Source of the DNA: an uncultured Candidatus Nitrosopelagicus sp.
Lineage (GTDB): Archaea; Thermoproteota; Nitrososphaeria; Nitrososphaerales; Nitrosopumilaceae
Assembly: GCA_937896695.1 (NCBI GenBank)
Contig: CALBOT010000104.1
Span: 1-12,854 of the forward strand
Length of the DNA: 12,854 bases
Direction: 5' to 3'
Part shown: piece by piece, positions 1 through 6,489 of the stretch
How positions within the stretch are numbered: position 1 is the stretch's first letter
Layout: every line of letters starts with the position of its first letter
Made by a program: the position numbers and the translations under genes
The notes under the pieces: generated by a model
The model's database searches: none
Seen by the model: the letters and a program-made list of their open reading frames with translations, nothing else
What the model was told of the DNA's origin: nothing

Positions 1-416
1 AGATTGATAAAAATAAATTTTTGATAAAAGGCGGAGGAGGAGCACTACTAAAAGAAAACATACTGATCAGTGCTGCTAAAAAAGTAATCATTATGGCAGA
101 TAGTTCAAAATTCGTCAAAGATTTTAACAGGACAGTTCCAATTGAAGTTCAACCTTCAGCAAGACAAATTGTTTGGAAAAAAATTGAAAAAATTGGTGGT
201 AAACCAGAATTAAGAACACTGGATAGAGGATATCCATTTTTCACTGAAAATTCAAACATTATACTTGATTGCAGTTTTGGAGTAATCAAAAACCCAAAAA
301 CACTACAGCAAAAATTGCTCAATATTCCAGGAGTAATTGAAGTTGGAATTTTTACAAGAAAGCCAGATGTGATATACAAAGCAAAAACAAACGGTAAATT
401 TGAAATTTTAATTTAA
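1..416 (+). CDS. rpiA: Ribose-5-phosphate isomerase A, C-terminal part (5' end outside window)
   Basis: The enzyme interconverts ribose 5-phosphate and ribulose 5-phosphate in the cytoplasm, supplying pentose for nucleotides. The frame is open to the window edge (first full codon at 3) and reads IDKNKFLIKGGGGALLKE, which is the RpiA phosphate/substrate loop with its conserved lysine, glycine run and following glutamate. The rest fits the RpiA C-terminal half: a strand ending in MADSSKFV, a segment with PIEVQPSA, then LDCSFGVI and the closing PGVIEVGIF strand. The upstream aspartates of the active site are outside the window. A TTG at 21 could be misread as a start, but it lies just before the conserved glycine loop, so this is an internal codon of a gene truncated by the window. 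The stop overlaps the convergent amidohydrolase gene by 9 nt. Family assignment is firm. Confidence 0.93.
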   Translation, partial: IDKNKFLIKGGGGALLKENILISAAKKVIIMADSSKFVKDFNRTVPIEVQPSARQIVWKKIEKIGGKPELRTLDRGYPFFTENSNIILDCSFGVIKNPKTLQQKLLNIPGVIEVGIFTRKPDVIYKAKTNGKFEILI

Positions 417-1796
417 TTTTCGTGGTACAAAATTTCCATATCCAGGCTTGCCAATCACTTCAAAATCTTCAGCAACAACTGTACCTCTAACAATTGTTTT
501 TACAGGCCAACCTTTGAGATTCCATCCATCATAAACAAGATAATCTGAAAACCCACCAAAAAGTTCAGGAGATACTTTTTCCTCTTTTTTTAGATCAATC
601 ATCGTAATATCAGCATCATAACCTATTTCCAAACTTCCTTTACCAGATAAGCCAAAAATTTTTGCCGAATTTGTACTTGTTAGATTTGCTAATTGATTCA
701 GATTAAGTCTATTTTTGTTAACACCTTCACTAAGTAAGATTGGTAATGATGTTCCAATTCCAGGAAATCCTGCTAATGCACCCCAGACATCATCACCTCC
801 AAGTTTTAGATTCAATTGATTAGCAACATGATCAGTCCCTATTGTATCAATTTCATTATTTTGTAAAGCATTCCAGACAGATTGTACATCATTGTTTGTT
901 CTGATTGGAGGCATAACTTTAGCAAGATATCCAGTTTGAGATTCATGAGATAATGTTAGATAATGTGGACATGTTTCAACAAAAATTTTAGTTCCTTTTT
1001 TCTTTTCTTCTTTTATTTTTTCTAATGCTAATTTTGAACCAATATGTACAAAATAGATTTGACAATCATATTTTCTCCCATATTCACAAATTATTTGAAT
1101 TGATTTTGCTTCAAAATTTGGAGAACGACTTTCAGACCATGCGTTTAATCCATCATGATTTTTTTCTTTTTCTGTTTTCATTCCACATGAACATTCTTGA
1201 TAATCTTCAGCATGAACCAAAACAGGACATTTTAGAGATGCTGCATTCTTAACTATTTTTTCAACTAATTCATTTGTGACATTTACTTCAGCAGCAATTA
1301 ATTTTTCTTCTCCAGGATTCATTTCCATGTATACATGTCCTACATCACCACCAAGATTCATGTATATTTTAAATGAAAAAATTTTATTTTCGGTACAATA
1401 CTGCATTTCAGTAATTTGAGAATCATCAAAAATCGAAGCATGTAATGTGTAATCAACATAATGTGAATTTTGACTGGCAAGAAGGTGTTTGTTAAGAGAT
1501 TCTTTGTATGAGCCTTTTAATCTGAACATTCTGATCATTGTAGTAACACCACCTATTGCAGCTGCATGTGATTCAGTAATTGCAGCTTGATCAATTGGTG
1601 AATAAACACCATAGTGAACATGAGGATCAATCAATCCAGGAATACTCACTAAACCTGAACCATTAATTTTTTTATCACAATCAGGATTATCATTGGTAAT
1701 CAACTTGATCTTTCCATCATCAACTACAATATTTTTTTCAACCATACCATTTGAGGTTATAACATGTGAATCAGCAATCAGTAAATCATAAGTCAT
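408..1796 (-). CDS. Cyclic amidohydrolase (dihydroorotase/hydantoinase/allantoinase family)
   Basis: This is a metal-dependent TIM-barrel hydrolase that opens cyclic amide rings. All hallmark ligands are visible in the 462-residue protein: the HxH pair in DPHVH (H59, H61), a lysine suited to carboxylation in FKIYM (K143), H195 in VLVHAED, H251 in YFVHIGS and the catalytic aspartate D322 in IGTDH. ETCPHYL (274-280) and KVMPPIRT (293-300) are also typical. A short beta-sandwich flanks the barrel at both ends. The exact substrate cannot be read from the sequence; dihydroorotate (pyrimidine synthesis) and a hydantoin-like compound are both possible. I chose the ATG at 1796 over a TTG at 1820 because a TATA-like box centred near 1826 would place transcription start close to 1796, and the TTG lies almost on that box. 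The 3' end overlaps rpiA convergently by 9 nt. Confidence 0.9.
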   Translation of the reverse strand: MTYDLLIADSHVITSNGMVEKNIVVDDGKIKLITNDNPDCDKKINGSGLVSIPGLIDPHVHYGVYSPIDQAAITESHAAAIGGVTTMIRMFRLKGSYKESLNKHLLASQNSHYVDYTLHASIFDDSQITEMQYCTENKIFSFKIYMNLGGDVGHVYMEMNPGEEKLIAAEVNVTNELVEKIVKNAASLKCPVLVHAEDYQECSCGMKTEKEKNHDGLNAWSESRSPNFEAKSIQIICEYGRKYDCQIYFVHIGSKLALEKIKEEKKKGTKIFVETCPHYLTLSHESQTGYLAKVMPPIRTNNDVQSVWNALQNNEIDTIGTDHVANQLNLKLGGDDVWGALAGFPGIGTSLPILLSEGVNKNRLNLNQLANLTSTNSAKIFGLSGKGSLEIGYDADITMIDLKKEEKVSPELFGGFSDYLVYDGWNLKGWPVKTIVRGTVVAEDFEVIGKPGYGNFVPRKLN

Positions 1797-1820
1797 TATG
1801 TTTCTAAATTTTCTAAACAA

Positions 1821-1833
1821 TACTATAGTAAAA
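1821..1833 (-). promoter_or_regulatory. TATA-like box of the amidohydrolase gene
   Basis: On the minus strand the sequence reads TTTTACTATAGTA, centred about 30 nt before the ATG at 1796. That spacing implies a leader of only a few nucleotides. It stands back to back with the promoter of the divergent tRNA. Confidence 0.5.
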
Positions 1834-1836
1834 ATG

Positions 1837-1846
1837 AATATACATT
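1837..1846 (+). promoter_or_regulatory. TATA-like box of the tRNA-Ala gene
   Basis: AATATACATT is centred about 26 nt upstream of the first tRNA base at 1868, the standard archaeal TATA distance for a transcript starting at the mature 5' end or very near it. Confidence 0.5.
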
Positions 1847-1867
1847 GTGAAAAAAATGCAATTCATA

Positions 1868-1939
1868 GGGCCGATAGTTTAGGGGTATAGCGCCACGTTC
1901 GCAACGTGGAAGTCGAGGGTTCAATTCCCTCTCGGTCCA
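1868..1939 (+). tRNA. tRNA-Ala, anticodon CGC
   Basis: A complete cloverleaf can be drawn. The acceptor arms are GGGCCGA (1868-1874) and TCGGTCC (1932-1938) with discriminator A at 1939. The anticodon stem is CCACG/CGTGG (1893-1897, 1905-1909) around the loop TTCGCAA, giving anticodon CGC at 1900-1902, which reads GCG (alanine). The T arm is GAGGG/CCCTC (1915-1919, 1927-1931) with loop TTCAATT. The acceptor carries a G3:U70 pair, the classic identity element for alanyl-tRNA synthetase, which independently supports alanine. The 3' CCA is not encoded (the next base is T), so it must be added by the CCA enzyme. No intron interrupts the anticodon loop. Confidence 0.97.
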
Positions 1940-1951
1940 TTTCACGAAAAC

Positions 1952-1958
1952 ATTATAC
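1952..1958 (+). promoter_or_regulatory. TATA-like box of the 1981 zinc-ribbon gene
   Basis: ATTATAC is centred 26 nt before the ATG at 1981, consistent with a leaderless transcript. It lies only 13 nt after the tRNA, so read-through from the tRNA is also possible. Confidence 0.4.
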
Positions 1959-1980
1959 AGAGAAAAGATATAATTTTATC

Positions 1981-2343
1981 ATGAAGGTATTCAATGGAAA
2001 AAAGGCAGCAAATGATTACATGTCTGCACATACCTTAGCATTTTCAACACCAGAACTTACCTTAATGAGATACTCATTTTGGTTAGGAGATATGGTGAAA
2101 GACCCAGAAGGAAAAGAAGAAAGTATACCAAGACTTTACACATATGTAGATGAAGAAGATTATGCCCCGGTTCAAATAATCGATGATGAAAAATTTGAAG
2201 CAACGGGTGCACTTTTTAAATCAAATTTGTATGGAAGTGCAAACGATGGTTCTTCTGGAGAGGAGCAGTTTTGTTCCGAATGTGGTTCAAAAAATTCATC
2301 TCAAGCAAAGTTTTGTAGAGAATGTGGAGTAAATCTTAGTTAA
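1981..2343 (+). CDS. Small protein of unknown function with C-terminal zinc ribbon
   Basis: I do not recognise the N-terminal part (residues 1-85). It is a mixed, aromatic-containing region with no membrane segment or signal peptide. After an acidic Gly/Ser linker the protein ends in a zinc ribbon with C98, C101, C112 and C115 (C-x2-C-x10-C-x2-C), which should bind one zinc ion. The 120-residue form starts at the ATG at 1981. A longer reading from 1906 would begin inside the tRNA gene and is rejected. The stop is 4 nt from that of the convergent gene on the other strand, which ends in a ribbon of identical spacing. The protein is probably cytoplasmic, and the ribbon may mediate binding to a protein or nucleic acid; that role is inference. 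Confidence 0.85.
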   Translation: MKVFNGKKAANDYMSAHTLAFSTPELTLMRYSFWLGDMVKDPEGKEESIPRLYTYVDEEDYAPVQIIDDEKFEATGALFKSNLYGSANDGSSGEEQFCSECGSKNSSQAKFCRECGVNLS

Positions 2344-2347
2344 AGAA

Positions 2348-2899
2348 TTATTGTTTTGCACCACATTTTGTGCAGAATTTAGCACCCGGTCTTAAGTCTG
2401 CACCACACTGTGTACAACTACCGCCACTTTGTTTTGGAGGAAGTAGTGCAGGATCTGGTGTAGGTAAAGTTCCTGGTTCGTTAAATGCAGCTGCAGGAGG
2501 TGCACCCATAACGGATGGAGGACCACCAACAGGATTTTGTGCAGTTCCACGAGGAGGAGCATTCATTCCAGACATCATGCCTGGCTGACCCATTCCGGGT
2601 TGACCCATTCCTGGCATCAATCCAGGAGAATGTGTTGCACCAGTACCACCTCCACCTTTTGAAACTTGATCTAATGCTTTTTTTAATTCCATTAACGAAT
2701 TAACACCTAAAAATAATAAAGCAGAATATGATGCAGTGTAATCACCAAGTTTTTGAAAAAATTCTTTATCAGACATTTGTCCAGATTTATACAAATTATT
2801 TGCATCTAGAAAAGATTCGTAATATCCTTGTGTATCAGTAAATAATGCTTGTAACTTATCAAAAGTAAGATTGTATGTATCAATTTCTCCTAGTGACAT
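2348..2899 (-). CDS. Helical protein with Pro/Gly/Met-rich linker and C-terminal zinc ribbon
   Basis: This 183-residue protein is of unknown function. Residues 1-80 look alpha-helical with several aromatic residues (DTQGYYESFLDANN, then a second helix ending ELKKALDQVS). Residues 81-158 form a low-complexity linker rich in glycine, proline and methionine, including a tandem QPGMG repeat (about 96-108). The C-terminus is a zinc ribbon with C162, C165, C176 and C179 in C-x2-C-x10-C-x2-C spacing. There is no signal peptide or membrane segment. The linker suggests a flexible tether between the helical domain and the ribbon. The gene follows thioredoxin on the same strand at 61 nt but has its own TATA-like sequence. 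The start at 2899 fits that box. Confidence 0.85.
   Translation of the reverse strand: MSLGEIDTYNLTFDKLQALFTDTQGYYESFLDANNLYKSGQMSDKEFFQKLGDYTASYSALLFLGVNSLMELKKALDQVSKGGGGTGATHSPGLMPGMGQPGMGQPGMMSGMNAPPRGTAQNPVGGPPSVMGAPPAAAFNEPGTLPTPDPALLPPKQSGGSCTQCGADLRPGAKFCTKCGAKQ
2580..2615 (-). repeat. 15-bp tandem repeat coding for QPGMG units
   Basis: Two full 15-nt units (2580-2594 and 2595-2609) plus the first 6 nt of a third are seen. The full units differ at two positions. They lie in frame in the linker of the zinc-ribbon gene and encode the repeated Gln-Pro-Gly-Met-Gly pentapeptide. Such a repeat could change in copy number by slippage. Confidence 0.7.
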
Positions 2900-2916
2900 A
2901 ATTGAATGAGGAGAAT

Positions 2917-2930
2917 CTAATATTAATAGT
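2917..2930 (-). promoter_or_regulatory. TATA-like box of the 2899 zinc-ribbon gene
   Basis: The minus strand reads ACTATTAATATTAG, centred about 25 nt before the ATG at 2899, as expected for a leaderless transcript. No Shine-Dalgarno-like motif stands at a useful distance. Confidence 0.45.
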
Positions 2931-2935
2931 TTAGA

Positions 2936-2951
2936 ATAAAAAGAGAAAAAT
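2936..2951 (-). terminator. Oligo-T tract after thioredoxin
   Basis: On the minus strand, starting about 10 nt past the thioredoxin stop, two T5 runs occur close together (2946-2950 and 2938-2942). Archaeal RNA polymerase terminates at such oligo-T tracts. It lies just before the promoter of the next gene, so it would separate the two transcripts. Confidence 0.4.
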
Positions 2952-2960
2952 TAGTAGAGC

Positions 2961-3293
2961 CTAAATTTTATCGAGTGCTCTATCTATCATGTTTTGGTAT
3001 ACTTCTTTAGAGCCTGCGCCTACTTGTTGAGCTATGATTTCACCTTTGTTCAAGAGTAACAATGTTGGAATACTAAACACATTGTATTTTTGTGCAATTT
3101 CTTGTGCATTATCAACATTAACTTTTACGAAGTTGACTTTGCCATCATAATCTCCAGCAAGTTCTTCTACAACAGGTCCAACCATTCTACAAGGTCCACA
3201 CCATTGTGCCCAAAAGTCTACAAAGACTGGTTTATCAGAACCAAGGACATCAGTTTCCCATGATTTTGGATCATCTATTTCTGTTATTGCCAT
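2961..3293 (-). CDS. trxA: Thioredoxin
   Basis: A full-length, single-domain thioredoxin of 110 residues. It carries the redox motif WCGPC (W31-C35), the buried aspartate of VDFW (D26), the cis-proline of SIPT (P76) and the glycine-containing GAGSKE turn near residues 92-97. There is no signal peptide, so it acts in the cytoplasm, reducing protein disulfides with electrons from a thioredoxin reductase that is not in the window. It lies among three zinc-ribbon genes; cysteine-based zinc sites are possible thioredoxin partners, but nothing in the sequence proves a link. The ATG at 3293 gives the family-typical N-terminus. Its promoter is not clear to me. Confidence 0.96.
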   Translation of the reverse strand: MAITEIDDPKSWETDVLGSDKPVFVDFWAQWCGPCRMVGPVVEELAGDYDGKVNFVKVNVDNAQEIAQKYNVFSIPTLLLLNKGEIIAQQVGAGSKEVYQNMIDRALDKI

Positions 3294-3380
3294 GATTAAC
3301 AGATTTTATCAAAAGTTCACATCTAAAAATGTATTTGTGATTATAACACCGTGTTGCCAAAATTGTTGAAGAATTTTCAA

Positions 3381-3390
3381 AATATACTTA
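3381..3390 (+). promoter_or_regulatory. TATA-like box deciding the start at 3416
   Basis: AATATACTTA is centred about 30 nt before the ATG at 3416. The alternative ATG at 3392 directly abuts this box and could not lie on the transcript it would drive. Confidence 0.5.
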
Positions 3391-3415
3391 AATGACGTAC
3401 TTGAGGTATGAGAAC

Positions 3416-4213
3416 ATGAGTGCAGAACTTCGATTGAAAAAACTTAGAGGTTCAGGTGGATTTGTTATGGCAAGAGTAACTGATGAGCAACAAAGTAAAG
3501 GAAACCTTGGAGGACCAGATCTATTTTTAGCTCCAATAGGAAGATTAGAATCAGAATTAATTTCTAAATTCACATGCAATACGTGTGAAAAAGAGTTTGA
3601 AGGTAGTCCAAAAATTGAATTTGAAAACCCAAATGAAGAAGTTGCTGAAAATTTAGTTTTAGCTGAGAGAGGAAAATATCTATGCAATGAATGCGGTTCA
3701 ACAATTGCAGAATATAGAGAATTTAGAAAACCAGACGAAGCAATGAATGTAGGTTTAGCAACTCCAATGGAAAAACAACAAGTAGAATCTTCCGGATTGG
3801 AATCATTTTCTCAACCTGAACCAGTCAAACCTGAAACAATTCAACAAGAAATTACAACAGAAGCCAGCTATAGTGTTTCAGGATCAGTGAGAAATATTGT
3901 TGGTATGGATGTCTTTGATGAATCTGCCAAAAGAATAGGTAAAACAACATTTGTAGGTGTTGATGAAAATCAAAAATTAGTTTTAGTAGTTTCAGATGAT
4001 AGTGGTAATGAGGAAAATATTACATGGGGTAGAGTTGCAGCTGTAGGCGAAGTAATCTTTTTAGGAAAATGTGAATGTGAGCAAGAACAAATTATTCCTA
4101 AGACTACAGAAGATAAAGTTCCAATTGGCGAAGGATTACGCTGCTCGAGTTGTAATTTTGATAATAAACCAGATTCTAAATTTTGTGAGAGTTGTGGAGA
4201 CAAATTAGTATAG
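3416..4213 (+). CDS. Two-zinc-site protein with PRC-barrel-like domain
   Basis: This 265-residue cytoplasmic protein is built from recognisable modules, but its function is unknown. An N-terminal zinc site is suggested by C54/C57 and C90/C93, separated by an acidic stretch. A Gln/Glu/Pro linker follows (about 115-150). Residues about 155-217 resemble a PRC-barrel (SGSVRNIVGMDVFDES, then RIGKTTFVGV, LVLVVSD and NITWGRVAAVGEVIFL). An extra cysteine pair is at C219/C221. A C-terminal ribbon has C243, C246, C257 and C260 with the same C-x2-C-x10-C-x2-C spacing as its two neighbours. I chose 3416 from the TATA position; 3392 and an ATG at 3467 (Met18, MARVTDEQ) are alternatives. PRC-barrels elsewhere act as protein or RNA interaction domains (RimM, photosynthetic reaction centre H subunit), so a scaffold role is plausible but inferred. 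Confidence 0.85.
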   Translation: MSAELRLKKLRGSGGFVMARVTDEQQSKGNLGGPDLFLAPIGRLESELISKFTCNTCEKEFEGSPKIEFENPNEEVAENLVLAERGKYLCNECGSTIAEYREFRKPDEAMNVGLATPMEKQQVESSGLESFSQPEPVKPETIQQEITTEASYSVSGSVRNIVGMDVFDESAKRIGKTTFVGVDENQKLVLVVSDDSGNEENITWGRVAAVGEVIFLGKCECEQEQIIPKTTEDKVPIGEGLRCSSCNFDNKPDSKFCESCGDKLV

Positions 4214-4224
4214 ATAATCGATAA

Positions 4225-4235
4225 GATTTATCTTA
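4225..4235 (+). promoter_or_regulatory. TATA-like box of the signal peptidase gene
   Basis: GATTTATCTTA is centred about 29 nt before the TTG at 4259, supporting that TTG as a leaderless start. It forms part of a short inverted repeat (4222-4235). Confidence 0.4.
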
Positions 4236-4258
4236 GTAAATTTACGAGCAAACATAAT

Positions 4259-4903
4259 TTGGGAAGTTCAACAAAGAGTGTAATCAAAGATATAGTAATC
4301 ATTGTTGTAGCATTTGCCATTATTTGGTTAGGATTACAAGCAGTTTTTGGAACTCCCAATCCATTTTACGTAGTTTCAAGCGGAAGTATGATTCCAGCAT
4401 TAGAGGTTTATGATGTAATAGTTGTTGAAGGAAATACACCATTTGATGATGTGGAAAAAGGAGACATAATCGTATTTTATTCACCAAAATTATATGAACA
4501 AGGAAAAGAGAGAGTCATTGTTCACAGAGTTAGCTTAGACATGTCTACAGATGAACAAAAAATAGTAAGGACAAAGGGCGATGCAAATCCATCTTCAATT
4601 GCAGGTACAGACTATCCAATAACAGAAAAGGAATATCTAGGTCAAGTAGAATATGTGATACCACAAGTAGGATACATAACACAAATTTTACAACCACCAA
4701 TCAATTACATAATAATTGCAGTCATAATTGGCATAATGGTTGTAAAACATTTTTCAGGAAAAGAAAAGAAAAAAATTGAATTCCAATATAGAAATGATGA
4801 AGCAGATAACGATAATTCAGATAAGATAACTGAAAATGAGAAAGATTCAGAGAATGACCAATCAGAAAAAAATGAATCGATTAAAGACGATAAAAAAGAT
4901 TAA
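4259..4903 (+). CDS. Signal peptidase I, archaeal Sec11-type
   Basis: This membrane protease removes signal peptides from exported proteins on the outer face of the cytoplasmic membrane. The catalytic serine is S43 in SSGSMIP. The general base is H89 in IVHRV, in place of the lysine of bacterial enzymes, and D108 in TKGDAN is the likely third residue, giving the Ser-His-Asp set of Sec11/archaeal enzymes. A first membrane helix spans about 9-30 and a second about 147-163. A tail of about 50 residues rich in Asp, Glu, Lys and Asn follows (165-214) and should be cytoplasmic. The start is TTG at 4259; no in-frame ATG precedes it, and the next methionine (M44) is next to the active serine. Its stop is 5 nt from that of the convergent dehydratase gene. 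Confidence 0.93.
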   Translation: MGSSTKSVIKDIVIIVVAFAIIWLGLQAVFGTPNPFYVVSSGSMIPALEVYDVIVVEGNTPFDDVEKGDIIVFYSPKLYEQGKERVIVHRVSLDMSTDEQKIVRTKGDANPSSIAGTDYPITEKEYLGQVEYVIPQVGYITQILQPPINYIIIAVIIGIMVVKHFSGKEKKKIEFQYRNDEADNDNSDKITENEKDSENDQSEKNESIKDDKKD

Positions 4904-4908
4904 GATGA

Positions 4909-6429
<1,521 letters not shown>

Positions 6430-6455
6430 GTCGATGTTACACTTAGTGATTCAAA

Positions 6456-6481
6456 TAATTAAAAAGTTTCCAATTAAAGCT
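6456..6481 (-). promoter_or_regulatory. Promoter-like region of hcd
   Basis: The minus strand carries AGCTTTAAT (6473-6481), then 7 nt later TTTTTAATTA (6456-6465), centred about 32 nt before the ATG at 6429. The second element is a plausible TATA box with a short leader. The same two words occur upstream of the synthetase gene. Confidence 0.4.
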
Positions 6482-6489
6482 GTGCCTAA

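Noticed and set aside
149..379. Open reading frames opposite rpiA and similar ones at 1025-1252, 2370-2588, 2515-2703, 3388-3687, 3970-4203, 6374-6598, 7469-7726, 8132-8467, 9498-9758 and 11213-11416
   Set aside because: All lie inside or largely over genes with clear family motifs on the other strand or frame, show no recognisable domain, and look like by-products of AT-rich coding sequence.
1797..1820. TTG start at 1820 for the amidohydrolase, adding eight residues
   Set aside because: It lies next to the TATA-like box at 1821-1833; the ATG at 1796 fits both the box and the family N-terminus.
1906..1980. Extended start of the first zinc-ribbon gene
   Set aside because: The extension begins inside the tRNA-Ala anticodon arm; the ATG at 1981 has a TATA-like box at the right distance.
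3392..3415. ATG at 3392 as start of the PRC-barrel protein
   Set aside because: It directly abuts the TATA-like box at 3381-3390, so the resulting transcript would begin downstream of it.
3294..3415. Possible small RNA in the 122-nt gap between thioredoxin and the PRC-barrel gene
   Set aside because: No stable GC-rich stem, C/D box pair or known RNA motif is visible; the gap is explained by two divergent promoters, although the thioredoxin box is unclear.
4222..4235. Inverted repeat TAAGAT-TT-ATCTTA after the PRC-barrel gene as a hairpin terminator
   Set aside because: The loop is only 2 nt, no T run follows, and the position matches a TATA box for the next gene.
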